64,000 nt of DNA, from positions 1-64,000 of the forward strand of contig NZ_PVLQ01000039.1 in assembly GCF_002980595.1 (NCBI RefSeq), given 5' to 3'. Under the pieces are notes generated by a model. It made no database searches. It saw nothing but the letters and a program-made list of their open reading frames with translations, and was not told the DNA's origin. The translations under genes were made by a program, and so were the position numbers. How positions within the stretch are numbered: position 1 is the stretch's first letter; each line of letters opens with the position of its first letter. Shown in pieces: positions 36,502 to 50,400 of this stretch. This stretch comes from Malikia granosa (GTDB lineage Bacteria; Pseudomonadota; Gammaproteobacteria; Burkholderiales; Burkholderiaceae_C).

Positions 36502-37017
36502 GAACAGCCAGGGCAGGCTAGGGCCCTGGCCTTCGGGCACGCCGTCCTTGCCCTCGACGCTGATCGCGAGTTCGGTCGCGCTGCCCAGTGCCGCCAGCGC
36601 GGCGGCGTCGAGCGGCAGCTGCGGCGTCTGCAGGCGACGGCCCACCAGGCCGAGCGAGAGCGGGGCCTGGTCGCCGTTCAGCGCCCAGAGCTGCAGGGCT
36701 TCCTCCCGGCCTTCGCTGACCTGGTTCAGGCGCTGCAGCTGGATCAGCCGGGACACCGGGTCTATCGTCACCAGCATCGCCGGCTGCTGCCCGGTGTCGA
36801 GCAGCACCGCGAGCTGGCGGATCTGCGATTGCCCGGCCAGCTGGCCCTGCAGATGCCGGATCTGGGTCTTGAACTGCTCGAACAGGCTCACGCCGGTCGC
36901 GCTGCCGACGAACAGCAGCAGCGCCAGCAGGATGGCGAGCGCGCGCCACCAGGAACTGACGCGACGGTCGCGGACGGTCGATGCGGGGTCGTTGGGCGGG
37001 GACAGGTGGTCGGTCAT
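36472..37017 (-). CDS. RskA-like anti-sigma-K C-terminal domain protein
   Basis: A 181-residue membrane-anchored protein. After a short cytoplasmic stretch, one membrane helix lies at about residues 25-46 (WWRALAILLALLLFVGSATG), followed by a periplasmic domain with LQLWALNGDQAPLSLGLVGR and ELAISVEGKDGVPEGQGP, the pattern of the anti-sigma-K factor C-terminal domain. The usual N-terminal sigma-binding or zinc-binding module is missing, and no ECF sigma factor gene is adjacent. It is thus a lone sensor-like domain. Its 3' end is duplicated 1.27 kb downstream, on the far side of the uncharacterised gene. Confidence 0.75.
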   Translation of the reverse strand: MTDHLSPPNDPASTVRDRRVSSWWRALAILLALLLFVGSATGVSLFEQFKTQIRHLQGQLAGQSQIRQLAVLLDTGQQPAMLVTIDPVSRLIQLQRLNQVSEGREEALQLWALNGDQAPLSLGLVGRRLQTPQLPLDAAALAALGSATELAISVEGKDGVPEGQGPSLPWLFRGHLVDKAL

Positions 37018-37150
37018 GGGGTGACTGTAGCGCCAAACCTTGTCGGATCCGGTGCCTGCCCGGCACAGGACCCAGGGACATTCCTGAGATAGCCCAAGGA
37101 TGACCCAGGCATTGCCCAGGGACGACGCAGCCCAGCAGGCAAGGTTTTGC

Positions 37151-37205
37151 CTATCGCTTAGATAGTGACTATCGAATTTATTTTTCGATAGTCATTGGCT
37201 AATAT
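37151..37205 (+). promoter_or_regulatory. ahpC promoter with OxyR-like half-sites
   Basis: The region is packed with CTAT/ATAG half-sites: CTAT at 37151, ATAG at 37162, CTAT at 37169 and ATAG at 37188. ATAG (37188) followed after 7 bp by CTAA (37199) has OxyR spacing. CTATCGAA-N7-TTCGATAG (37169-37191) is a perfect dyad. A -10-like TAATAT lies at 37200-37205, with a weak -35 near 37177, the arrangement expected for an activator-dependent promoter. Assignment to OxyR is by motif and by the ahpCF target. Confidence 0.6.
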
Positions 37206-37264
37206 TGAGCCTGTTCGAACGACAACCAGCGTTCTCCATTCCCCCGACTCATACAGGAAACCCC

Positions 37265-37828
37265 ATGTCCCGCATCAACAGCGCCGTCCAGCCCTTCAAG
37301 ACCGAAGCCTTCCACAACGGCCAGTTCATCGAGATCACCGAGCAGGCCTTCCAGGGCCGCTGGTCGGTCGTCATCTTCATGCCGGCGGCCTTCACCTTCA
37401 ACTGCCCGACCGAGATCGAGGACGCGGCCGACCACTACGCCGAATTCCAGCAACTGGGCGCCGAGGTCTACATCGTCACCACCGACACCCATTTCGCGCA
37501 CAAGGTCTGGCACGAGACCTCGCCCGCCGTCGGCAAGGCCCGCTTCCCGCTGGTCGGCGACCCGACCCACACCCTGACCCACATGTTCGGCGTCCATATT
37601 CCGGAGCAGGGTCTGGCGCTGCGCGGCACCTTCGTGATCAACCCGCAAGGCGTGATCAAGACCATGGAAGTGCACGACAACGCCGTGGCCCGCGATGTCC
37701 AGGAGACGCTGCGCAAGCTCAAGGCGGCCCAGTTCGTCGCCGCCAACCCGGGCCAGGTCTGCCCGGCCAAGTGGCAGCAGGGTGCCGCGACCATCGCCCC
37801 CTCGCTCGACCTGGTCGGCAAGATCTGA
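37265..37828 (+). CDS. ahpC: Alkyl hydroperoxide reductase subunit C (peroxiredoxin)
   Basis: A 187-residue typical 2-Cys peroxiredoxin that reduces H2O2, organic peroxides and peroxynitrite. The peroxidatic cysteine lies in FMPAAFTFNCPTEIED (about residue 47) and the resolving cysteine in GQVCPAKWQ near residue 166. The length equals that of enterobacterial AhpC. The ATG at 37265 begins MSRINSAVQPFKTEAF; an upstream GTG- or ATG-like extension of 20 residues runs into the promoter and is rejected. It is followed 81 bp later by ahpF. Confidence 0.96.
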   Translation: MSRINSAVQPFKTEAFHNGQFIEITEQAFQGRWSVVIFMPAAFTFNCPTEIEDAADHYAEFQQLGAEVYIVTTDTHFAHKVWHETSPAVGKARFPLVGDPTHTLTHMFGVHIPEQGLALRGTFVINPQGVIKTMEVHDNAVARDVQETLRKLKAAQFVAANPGQVCPAKWQQGAATIAPSLDLVGKI

Positions 37829-37909
37829 CCGTCGCCAGCAATTGCTGAACCGGCCGGGATGTCCCGGCCGAACCGAAAACCCTCCCGATTTCAAGAACGG
37901 AACCCCATC

Positions 37910-39529
37910 ATGTTGTACGACAGCCTCAAGACCCAATTGCAAGCCTATCTGCAGCGCGTGAACCGCCCCTTCGAGCTGGTGGCCTCGCTCGACGACTCGG
38001 CCAGCTCGCGCGAGCTCGAGCAGCTGCTGCTCACGATCGGCGGCCTGTCCGACCGGATCAGCGTGCGCCTGGACGGCAACGACGCGCGCAAGCCCTCGTT
38101 CAGCCTGCGCCGCACTGGCGCCGGCGATCAGCCGCAGAGCCTGAGTTTTGCCGCGATCCCGCTCGGCCACGAGTTCAGCTCGCTGGTGCTGGCGCTGCTG
38201 TGGACCGGTGGCCACCCGCCCAAGGTCGAACCCGGGCTGGTCGAGCAGATCCAGGCCCTGGACGGCGACTACCGCTTCGAGGTCTACATGTCGCTGAGCT
38301 GCCACAACTGTCCCGACGTGGTGCAGGCGCTGAGCCTGCTGTCCGTGCTCAACCCGCGCGTGCAGACCGTGGTGATCGACGGCGGACTGTTCCAGCACGA
38401 GGTCAAGGCGCGCGACATCATGGCCGTGCCCAGCATCTACCTGAACGGCGAGCTGTTTGGTGCCGGCCGCATGAGCCTGGAGCAGATCGTCGCCAAGCTC
38501 GACAGCGGTGCGGCGGCGCGCGACGCGGCCAAGCTCGACGCCAGGGAAGCCTTCGACGTGCTGCTGGTCGGCGGTGGCCCGGCCGGTGCGGCGGCGGCGG
38601 TCTATGCGGCGCGCAAGGGCATACGCACCGGCATGGCGGTCGAGCGCCTGGGCGGCCAGACCAATGACACGCTGGCGATCGAGAACTACATCTCGGTGCT
38701 CGAGACCGACGGCCCGAAGTTCGCCGCCGCCCTCGAGGCCCAGGTGCGCCACTACGGCGTCGACGTGATGAGCCAGCAGCGCGCGGTCGAGCTGATCCCG
38801 GCCACCGAGCCGGGCGGCCTGATCGGGGTCAGGCTGGAAAACGGCGCCACGCTCAAGTCGCGCAGCGTCATCCTCTCGACCGGCGCGCGCTGGAGGAATG
38901 TCAACGTGCCCGGCGAGCAGGAATACAAGAACAAGGGGGTGGCCTACTGCCCGCATTGCGACGGCCCGCTGTTCAAGGGCAAGCGGGTGGCGGTGATCGG
39001 CGGCGGCAACTCAGGGGTGGAAGCCGCGATCGACCTGGCCGGCATCGTCCAGCATGTGAGCCTGGTCGAATACAACGAGCAGCTCAAGGCCGACGCCGTG
39101 CTGGTCGCCAAGCTCAAAAGCCTGCCCAACGTCACCATCCACACCAATGCCCAGACCACCGAGATCACCGGCGCCGACGGCAAGGTCAACGGCATCAAGT
39201 TCAAGGATCGCGTCTCGGGCGACGAGCACCTGCTGCCGCTGGAAGGCGTGTTCGTGCAGATCGGCCTGGTGCCGAATACCGAATGGCTCAAGGGTACGGT
39301 CGAGCTGTCGCGCTGCGGCGAGATCGTGGTCGACGCCAAGGGCCAGACCAATGTGCCGGGCGTGTTCGCGGCCGGCGACTGCACCACCGTGCCGTACAAG
39401 CAGATCGTGATCGCGGCGGGCGAGGGCGCCAAGGCGGCCCTGAGCGCCTTCGACCACCTGATCCGCACCCCGGCTCCGGTGGCCGATGCCGCCGTCGCGG
39501 CCCAGGTCCGGCAGCCGGCGCTGGCCTGA
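37910..39529 (+). CDS. ahpF: Alkyl hydroperoxide reductase subunit F
   Basis: A 539-residue FAD-dependent disulfide reductase that recharges AhpC with NADH. The N-terminal tandem thioredoxin-like domain has the CHNC pair at about residue 131. The FAD site is [20 protein letters not shown] near residue 215, the thioredoxin reductase-like CPHC pair is near residue 347, and the NAD site is [19 protein letters not shown]. All redox centres of the family are present; length is slightly above the usual 520. The ATG at 37910 begins [10 protein letters not shown]. Confidence 0.96.
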   Translation: MLYDSLKTQLQAYLQRVNRPFELVASLDDSASSRELEQLLLTIGGLSDRISVRLDGNDARKPSFSLRRTGAGDQPQSLSFAAIPLGHEFSSLVLALLWTGGHPPKVEPGLVEQIQALDGDYRFEVYMSLSCHNCPDVVQALSLLSVLNPRVQTVVIDGGLFQHEVKARDIMAVPSIYLNGELFGAGRMSLEQIVAKLDSGAAARDAAKLDAREAFDVLLVGGGPAGAAAAVYAARKGIRTGMAVERLGGQTNDTLAIENYISVLETDGPKFAAALEAQVRHYGVDVMSQQRAVELIPATEPGGLIGVRLENGATLKSRSVILSTGARWRNVNVPGEQEYKNKGVAYCPHCDGPLFKGKRVAVIGGGNSGVEAAIDLAGIVQHVSLVEYNEQLKADAVLVAKLKSLPNVTIHTNAQTTEITGADGKVNGIKFKDRVSGDEHLLPLEGVFVQIGLVPNTEWLKGTVELSRCGEIVVDAKGQTNVPGVFAAGDCTTVPYKQIVIAAGEGAKAALSAFDHLIRTPAPVADAAVAAQVRQPALA

Positions 39530-39771
39530 GCCGAGCCACGCAACGCCACCTGGCAGCGGCGGCTGCCGGGTGGCCGGGTCGCAGAGCGGATTTCATCGGA
39601 TGGCCTGCGGGGTACTGGCACCTGGCAGGCGCAGCCGCTCGACTGGCTTGTCACAAGAAAGTCGGAATCTTCTGCTAGCTAGGGTAAACCCTCTGAAGGT
39701 ATATCGTATACGTTAAGAAAATATACAAAACAGTCCTTCCGCATCTTCCCATTCAGCAACAAGGCCGCCCA
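39530..39771. promoter_or_regulatory. GntR/liv upstream region with two dyads
   Basis: This 242-bp AT-richer gap precedes the GntR gene. It holds AGGGT-AA-ACCCT (39681-39692) and, 7 bp later, GTATA-TCG-TATAC (39699-39711). A GTATAC-type core is a common GntR/FCD operator. The remainder, 39530-39670, shows no gene or clear terminator. Confidence 0.5.
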
Positions 39772-40503
39772 GTGGATCTCGACCGCTCCTCCGCCCTTTC
39801 CAGCGAGGCCTCACCCTTGCTGCGGCTCAGCTTGCCCAAGGCGGCGCGTCTGTCGACCTCGGACTTCGTGGCCGGCACGCTGCGCGAGGCGATCGTCTCG
39901 GGCCAGCTCGGCAGTGGCACCCTGCTCAAGCAGGACGAGCTGGCCGAGCGCTTCCATGTCAGCAAGATCCCGGTGCGCGAGGCCTTGAAGCGGCTCGAGG
40001 CCGAGGGGCTGGTCAGCTTCATCCGCAACAAGGGCGCGCTGGTGGCCTCGATGTCGCCCGACGAGATCTGGGAATATGTCGAGATCCGCGCCATGCTCGA
40101 GGCGCGTGCCGCCGAGCTGTCGGCGCCGCGCATCAGCGACGCCAACCTGGAACGGGCCCGCGCCGCGCTCGAGGCCTTCGGTTCCGAGCGCAATCCGGCC
40201 CGCTGGGGCGATCTCAACTGGCAGCTGCATTCCGCCCTCTATGGCGATGCCCAGCGCCCGGTGCTGCTGGCCGAAATCCGTTCCCTGTACGACAAGGTGG
40301 AACGCTTCGTGCGTGCCCTCCTGGCCGTGACCCCCGAATTGCCGAAAACCCAGCGCGAGCACCACGCCATCATCGATGCGTTTGCCGCCCGGGATGCGGA
40401 GAGGGCGGCAACTCTGACCCGGGCCCATGTGCTCGATGGCGGAGCCTCCCTGGTGAAGTACCTCTCCGAGCACCGCGCCGAACCGCGCACGAGTCCCGTC
40501 TGA
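39772..40503 (+). CDS. GntR family (FCD domain) transcriptional regulator
   Basis: A 243-residue regulator. The winged helix occupies residues about 30-95 (QDELAERFHVSKIPVREALK as the helix-turn-helix). The FCD effector domain follows (about 105-235), with its metal- or ligand-binding histidines in WQLHSALYGD and EHHAIIDAFAARD. The start is GTG 39772, with AAGG about 8 nt upstream. It lies 24 bp before livK in the same direction and is likely its regulator. FCD members often sense organic acids or amino acids. Confidence 0.87.
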   Translation: MDLDRSSALSSEASPLLRLSLPKAARLSTSDFVAGTLREAIVSGQLGSGTLLKQDELAERFHVSKIPVREALKRLEAEGLVSFIRNKGALVASMSPDEIWEYVEIRAMLEARAAELSAPRISDANLERARAALEAFGSERNPARWGDLNWQLHSALYGDAQRPVLLAEIRSLYDKVERFVRALLAVTPELPKTQREHHAIIDAFAARDAERAATLTRAHVLDGGASLVKYLSEHRAEPRTSPV

Positions 40504-40527
40504 TCCCTACATTCCAAGGAAATAGCC

Positions 40528-41616
40528 ATGAAGAAAGCGTTGATTGCTAGCGCGGTGTTTGCCGCCCTGTCGGGTGCTGCCGTCGCCGATACGGTGGTCG
40601 CCATTGCCGGGCCGATGTCGGGCCAGTACGCCTCGGCCGGTGACCAGATCAGGAAGGGCGCCGAGATGGCGATCGCCGACATCAACGCGCGCGGCGGCGT
40701 GCTGGGCCAGAAGCTGGTGCTCGAGGTCGGCGACGACGCCTGTGACCCCAAGCAGGCGGTGGCGGTCGCCAACCAGATGGTGAACAAGAAGATCGCCTTC
40801 ATGCACGGCCACTGGTGCTCGTCGTCCACCATCCCGGCCTCCGAGGTCTATCTCGAGTCCAACATCCCGATGGCCACGGTCTCGACCAACCCCAAGGTCA
40901 CCGACCGCGGCCTGAAGAACGTGTTCGCGATCGCCGGCCGTGACGACCAGCAGGGTCAGGTCGCTGGTGCCTACCTGGCCGAGCATTTCAAGGGCAAGAA
41001 GATCGCCGTCGTCGACGACAAGAGCGCCTACGGCAAGGGCCTGGCCGACGAGATCGCCAAGGCGATGGAAGGCAAGGGCGCCAAGCCCGCGCTGCGCGAG
41101 TCGATCACCGCCGGCGAGAAGGACTATTCGGGCCTGGTCGCCAAGCTCAAGCAGGCGGGCGTCGAGGTGCTGGCCTTCGGTGGCTACCACACCGAAGTCG
41201 CGCTGATCCTGCGCCAGGCCGAGCAGGCCAAGCTCAAGCTGACCGTGCTGGGGGGCGACACCATGTCCAACACCGAGCTGGTGACCGCCGCCGGCAAGGC
41301 CGCCAACAACGTGCTGTTCACCTTCGGCCCGGATGCGCGCAAGAACCCGGCCGCCGCTCCGATCGTCAAGAAGTTCCGCGACGCCAAGGTCGAGCCCGAA
41401 GGCTATGTGCTGTACGCCTACGCCGCCTTCCAGCTGTTCGAGCAGGCCGCCAAGAATGCCAACAGCGTCAAGTACAACGAGCTCGAGAAGAGCCTGCGCA
41501 ACGGCAGCTTCGACACCGTGCTGGGCAAGATGTCCTTCGATGCCAAGGGCAACAGCAAGGCGCCCGCCTTCGTCGTCTACCAGTGGAAAGACGGCAAGTA
41601 CGACTACGTCAAATGA
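40528..41616 (+). CDS. livK: Branched-chain amino-acid (Liv-type) ABC binding protein
   Basis: A 362-residue periplasmic binding protein of the Leu/Ile/Val group. Signal residues 1-20 end SGAAVADT. The mature protein has VVAIAGPMSGQYASAGDQI, the conserved ADINARGGVLGQKL, HGHWCSSSTIPASEVY, and VVDDKSAYGKGLADE. AAGGA lies about 9 nt before the ATG. In Burkholderiales such receptors may bind amides or aromatic acids as well as branched-chain amino acids, so livK names the family rather than a proven ligand. Terminator-like hairpins follow it. Confidence 0.9.
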   Translation: MKKALIASAVFAALSGAAVADTVVAIAGPMSGQYASAGDQIRKGAEMAIADINARGGVLGQKLVLEVGDDACDPKQAVAVANQMVNKKIAFMHGHWCSSSTIPASEVYLESNIPMATVSTNPKVTDRGLKNVFAIAGRDDQQGQVAGAYLAEHFKGKKIAVVDDKSAYGKGLADEIAKAMEGKGAKPALRESITAGEKDYSGLVAKLKQAGVEVLAFGGYHTEVALILRQAEQAKLKLTVLGGDTMSNTELVTAAGKAANNVLFTFGPDARKNPAAAPIVKKFRDAKVEPEGYVLYAYAAFQLFEQAAKNANSVKYNELEKSLRNGSFDTVLGKMSFDAKGNSKAPAFVVYQWKDGKYDYVK

Positions 41617-41726
41617 TCCCGGCTCCGTGCCGCCGGCACCGGATCTGACCGTTTTTCTCTCACTGGCTCCCCGCGCATCGACTTGATGCCGGAGGGGCTG
41701 CCGGGCCCGGAACTTTCCGGGCCCGG
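41615..41726 (+). terminator. Intercistronic hairpins between livK and livH
   Basis: The first structure, GATCC...GTGCC-GCC-GGCAC...GGATC (41615-41645), is followed by TTTTT at 41652-41656, so it resembles a partial intrinsic terminator. The second, CCGGGCCCGGA-ACTT-TCCGGGCCCGG (41701-41726), is a perfect 11-bp stem without a T run and could block 3' exonucleases. Together they fit higher expression of the binding protein than of the membrane subunits. Confidence 0.62.
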
Positions 41727-41758
41727 GTTCATCGCCTCACTGCAGGAGGAGCCGGAAC

Positions 41759-45516
<3,758 letters not shown>

Positions 45517-45520
<4 letters not shown>

Positions 45521-46446
45521 GTTCGGCCGACCGTCCGGTGCCGCGCGGTCTGCCCTTCGTCGTGCTGGGCGTCGGGCTGCTGGCGATTTCCTTCGGCGCC
45601 ATCCTGGCCCGCTACGCCCAGGCGGCGCAGATCCCGTCGCTGGCCGTGGCCGCCTGGCGGCTCGGACTGGCCGCGCTGCTGGTCACGCCGCTGGTGCTGC
45701 TGCCCTGGCTCGGCCGCGCCGGCGCCTTGCGGCGCCAGGGCGCGGGCCCGCTGCTCACCAGGCGCCAGCTCGGGCTGGCGCTGGCGGCCGGCCTGTGCCT
45801 GGCCGCGCATTTCGGCACCTGGATCAGCTCGCTCGAATACACCTCGGTGGCCTCGTCGGCCTCGCTGGTGACGACCAATCCGCTCTGGATCGGCATTGCC
45901 TCGTTCCTGCTGTTCCGCGAGGTGCCGAACCGCTTCCTGCTGGCCGGCATTGCCTTGTCGCTGCTGGGCTCGCTGCTGATTTTCGTCTCGGACAGCCAGC
46001 AGGCGGGCAGCGGCGCCAATCCGATGCTCGGCAACGGCCTGGCCATCGTCGGCTCCTGGTGCTTCTCGGCCTACCTGATGATCGGCCGCCGCCTGCGCGC
46101 CAGCCTGAGCTTGACGCTCTACATCTGGCTGGCCTACGGCATTGCCGCGCTGTTCCTGTTCGGCGCCACGGCCGCGCTGGACCAGCCGGTACTGGATTTC
46201 AGCTCGCTGGGCTGGCTGGCGCTGATCGGCATGGCGCTCGGGCCGCAACTGGTCGGCCATACCAGCTACAACTGGGCGCTCAAGCATGTCTCGCCGGCCT
46301 TCGTCGCCGTGGTGACGCTGGGCGAGCCGGTCGGCTGCGCACTGATGGCCTACCTGTTCTTCGGCGAAACCCTGGCGCCGCTGCAGGCGGTCGGCTTCGG
46401 GCTGCTGCTGGTGGGCATCTACCTCGCGGCACGCAGCGAGCGCTGA
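45517..46446 (+). CDS. EamA/DMT family transporter
   Basis: A 309-residue membrane protein with ten hydrophobic helices in two EamA repeats; the conserved SLEYTSVASSASLVTTNPLW marks the first repeat and GHTSYNWALKHVSPAFVAVV the second. The start is TTG 45517, which overlaps the livF stop as TTGA; no better ATG occurs until well into the first helix. It is thus the last gene of the liv operon. Members export amino acids or metabolites, so it might prevent overload of a substrate taken up by Liv. Confidence 0.82.
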
Positions 46447-46473
46447 GCCGGGCGGCCTGAGTCCGGTTGGCGT

Positions 46474-47469
46474 TCAGCCTGGCCGCTGCAGCGCCCGCAC
46501 CCGGTTCACCGCCATCGCGGCGGCGGCGGTCCGGGTCTCGACCCCGAGCTTGGCATGGATGCGCTCGAGGTGCTTCTTGACCGTCGCCGGGCTGGCGCCC
46601 AGGATGTCGGCGATGTCGCGGTTGATCTTGCCCTGCGCGACCCAGTACAGCACCTCGGCCTCGCGCGCGGTCAGTCCGAAGGCGCTGGCCAGTGCCTCGA
46701 CCGCCTGGCCGTCCGAGCTTTCCTCCATCACGATCAGCCATTCGCCATCCGGGCTGTCGTCCGAGCATTCTTCCTCGTCGAGGCGGCGGTGCAGCCGGAA
46801 GGTCAGCCGGCTGCCGTCCTGGTCCAGGTGCAGGCGCGGCGGTTCGATCTGCTTCCTGGCCTCGGGCAGGTGGCGGCGCAGCCATTGCAGCACCGGCTCG
46901 GGCGTGACCGGCGACTCGGTGCCGCAATGGCGCCGCAGCAACTCGCGCGCCAGCGGGGTCTGCCACATCAGCCGGCCGTCGCGCGCGCGCACCGTGAGGG
47001 TCGCGTAGCCGAAGGCGTCGAGCGCGTTGCGCGCCTGCTGGCGTTCCAGCGCGCCCTGCCGGGCCTGGCGCGCCGCGCGCAGATGCACCCCCATGCGCGC
47101 CATGACTTCCAGCGGCTTGACCGGCTTGGTCACGTAGTCGACCCCGCCAGCGGCCAATGCCTTGACCAGGTGCTCGGTCTCGGTCAGTCCGGTCATGAAC
47201 AGGATCGGGATATGGGCCAGCTCCGGGTCGGCCTTGAGCCGCTGCGCGACCTCGAAGCCGTCGAGTCCGGGCATCAGCGCATCGAGCAGGATCACGTCGG
47301 GCCGGGCCTGGGCAGCGCGCGCGAGCGCGGACTGGCCGTCGAGCGCGACCAGCACCGTGTAGCCGGCGGCATCGAGCGCGTCGTGCAGTGGCGCGATGTT
47401 GTCTGGCATGTCGTCGACCAGCAGTACGACGGCGTCGTCCGGCTCGGGGTTCAGGGCGTTGGGGTGCAT
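46474..47469 (-). CDS. LuxR-type response regulator, partner of the NCS1-kinase
   Basis: A 331-residue regulator. The receiver domain (about 12-130) has the acidic pair in LLVDDMPDN, phospho-acceptor Asp in VILLDALMPGLDGFE, and the conserved Lys in YVTKPVKPLEVMAR. A middle region (about 155-215) with FGYATLTVRARDGRLMW is PAS-like. The C-terminal LuxR helix-turn-helix has LTAREAEVLYWVAQGKINRD and ASPATVKKHLERIHAKLG. GGAG lies 7 nt before the ATG. The gene overlaps the end of the kinase gene by 19 nt, so the two form one translational unit. Likely targets are ureA, urtA or the liv genes, but this is inference. Confidence 0.9.
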   Translation of the reverse strand: MHPNALNPEPDDAVVLLVDDMPDNIAPLHDALDAAGYTVLVALDGQSALARAAQARPDVILLDALMPGLDGFEVAQRLKADPELAHIPILFMTGLTETEHLVKALAAGGVDYVTKPVKPLEVMARMGVHLRAARQARQGALERQQARNALDAFGYATLTVRARDGRLMWQTPLARELLRRHCGTESPVTPEPVLQWLRRHLPEARKQIEPPRLHLDQDGSRLTFRLHRRLDEEECSDDSPDGEWLIVMEESSDGQAVEALASAFGLTAREAEVLYWVAQGKINRDIADILGASPATVKKHLERIHAKLGVETRTAAAAMAVNRVRALQRPG

Positions 47470-50400
47470 GGCGGTTCTCCGGCCGGCTGCGCTTGCAGCG
47501 CGGCGATCAGGGTCTCGAAGCGGAATTCGCGCGCCAGTACCTGCAGCTGCGCCAGCCAGTCCGCGCAGTCGGGATGGCTGGCCTGCAGCGCGCTGGCGCG
47601 CTGGACGAAGCCGCGGTAGTAGCCCAGCCGCGCCAGCTCGAGCAGGCTGTCGGTGGCCTCGGCGGGCAGGCCGGCGCCGGCCGGGGTTGCCAGCAGGGCC
47701 GGACTGGCGGCAGCCGGCCCCGGGGGCGCGGCCGGATCGGCGTCCTTGCCTGCCTCGGCCTTGCGCTGCCATTGCAGGGCCAGCCGGCGCTGCAGCCAGT
47801 CGAGCAGGTCCAGTCGCCGCACCGGCTTGACCAGGAAATCCTCCGGCGGCAGGCCGATGTCGTTGTCCAGCCCGCGGTCGAAGGCATTGGCCGAGACGAT
47901 CGCCAGTGCCGGCGCCGGCTGCAGGTCGAGCGCGCGGATGCGGCGCAGCGCCTCCCAGCCGTCCATGCCCGGCATCGCCAGGTCCATGAAGATGGCATCC
48001 GGCCGCAGGCCCGCCTGCAGCTGGGCCAGCGCGTCCTCGCCCTGGGTCGCCAGGCTGACCGCGAAGCCCAGCGGCTCGAGCCAGCGCGCCAGCAGCTGGC
48101 GGTCGGCCTCCTCGTTGTCGACCACCAGCAGCTGCCGGCGCGCTCCGGCGTAGCCGGTGGCGTCGGCGGCCAGCGTCCGCGCCGGGCCGCTGACCCGCAG
48201 GGCGCCGGCCGGCCGGGCGTGTAGCTCGGGCAGGAACAGGCGCAGCCTGAAGGTGGTGCCGCGGCCGACCTCGCTCTGCGCGCTGAGCTCGCCGCCCATC
48301 AGCTCGGCCAGCATGCGGGCAATGGTCAGGCCCAGGCCCGAGCCGGGCGCGCTGGCGCCCGCTGCGCTGGCCGCGCGCGCGAAGGGCTCGAACACCCGCG
48401 CCAGCTCGTCCGGCGCGATGCCGGGGCCGGTATCGACGATCTCGAAGGTCGCCATCTGGCGCGCGTAGCGCAGCGTCAGCCGGACCTCGCCCCGGCTCGT
48501 GAACTTGACCGCGTTGCCCAGCAGGTTGATCAGGATCTGGCGCAGCCGCTGCTCGTCGCTGCGCACCGCGGCCGGCCAGTGCTCGGGGCCGTCGAAGCCG
48601 AAGCGCAGGCCCTTGGCCGCGGCCTGCAGCTCGAACATCTGCGCCACCTCCTGCAGCAGCGCGCGCAGGTCGACCGGGCCCTGCTGCAGCGCGAGCTTGC
48701 CGGATTCGATGCGCGCGATGTCTAGCGTGCCCTCGATCAGCGACAGCAGGTGCTCGCCGCCGCGCAGGATGACGCGGATCGCGTGCGCGCGCTGCTGGCC
48801 CAGTTCGCCGTCCTGCTGCAGCAGCTGCGCATAGCCCAGGATGCTGTTGAGCGGCGTGCGCAACTCGTGGCTGATGTTGCTGATGTAGCGCGTCTTGGCC
48901 TGGTTGGCCTGGTCGGCCTGGGCCCGCGCCGCCTCGGCGACCTGGCGCGCCTGCTGCAGCTGCAAGTCGGTGTGGTGGTGCAACTCGATCTCGCGCAGCA
49001 GCAGGCTGGTCTGGCGGTTCGACTCTTCCTGGGCGACGGCGCGGCTCCTGTGCGTCAGCACCAGCCACCAGGCCACGATCGCGAACGCCAGCAGCAGCGC
49101 GGCGTAGACCTTGCCATAGCTGGCGCGCAGCGACTGCTGCAGCGCGTCGAGCGAATCGGGCGTCGCCGGCAGCTCGGCCAGGCCGCTCCATTCCTGCCGG
49201 TAGAGCAGGCCCAGCAGGCCGGCCAGCAGCAGCGCGATCACCAGCATCAGCAGCAGGTAATGCGCCAGTCCGCCATCCAGGTGCGGCCAGCAGCGGCGCG
49301 GCGTCAGCCAGCGCAGCGCCCCGGTCCATTGCACGGCCAGGCTGGCGTGCGGCTTGCAGCGGTCGCCGCAGCGCGCGTCCAGCGTGCAGCACAGCGAGCA
49401 GATCCGGCCCTGGTAGGCCGGGCAGTAGGCACTGTCGGGTGCCTCGTACTCGCGCTCGCAGACCACGCAGTGCACCAGCCTGGGCACCGCCTGACCCGCT
49501 GGCCCGCTACCAGCCCCAGCCCCGCCGCAGCCCGATCCGGTACAGCCGCTGCCGCAGCCCGTCGCGTCCGCACCTGCCTCTGGCTGGCCGGCGTCGGTCT
49601 CGGGTGCGCGCGCCAGGTAGTAGCGGCCCCGCGTGGCCCAGGCGATCAGCGGCGAGGCGATCAGCGCGGTCGCCATGGCGACCAGGGCCGAGAAGGCCTG
49701 GGCGGTCGGGCCGAACAGGCCCAGGTGGGCGCTGATCGACAGGACGGAGGCCAGCAGCATCGCGCCGACCCCGACCGGGTTGATGTCGTACAGGTAGGCG
49801 CGCCGGAACTCGATGCCGGGTGGCGACCAGCCCAGCGGCTTGTTGATCACGAGGTCGGCCACCACCGTCATGATCCAGGCGATGGCCAGGTTGGCATACA
49901 GTCCGAGCACGTCGCCCAGCGCCTGGAACAGGTCCATCTCCATCAGCATCAGCGCGATCGCGGCATTGAACAGCACCCAGACCACCCGGCCCGGATGGCT
50001 GTGCGTCAGGCGCGAGAAGAAGTTGCTCCAGGCCAGCGAGCCGGCATAGGCGTTGGTGAGGTTGATCTTGAGCTGCGACAGCACGACGAACAGCGCGGTG
50101 GCCCAGACCGCCCAGCGATAGGGCAGCAGCGTCTCCCAGGCCGTCAGGTACATCTGGTTCGGATCGACCGCGCGCTCGGCCGACACCATGTTCGACAGTG
50201 CCAGCCAGGCCAGCACCGCCCCGCCCAGCATCTTGAGCACGCCCGGCAGCACCCAGCCCGGTCCGCCGGTCAGCACCGCCAGCCACCAGCGCAGGCGATG
50301 GCCCGGTTGCGGTTCCGGCATGAAGCGCAGGTAGTCGGCCTGCTCGCCCATCTGCGTGATCAGCGCCACGCCCACGGTCAGTCCGGCACCAAACAGGTGC

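Noticed and set aside
39530-39670. A possible small gene or terminator after ahpF.
   Set aside because: No frame with start, ribosome site and typical codon use was found, and no hairpin with a T run could be drawn.
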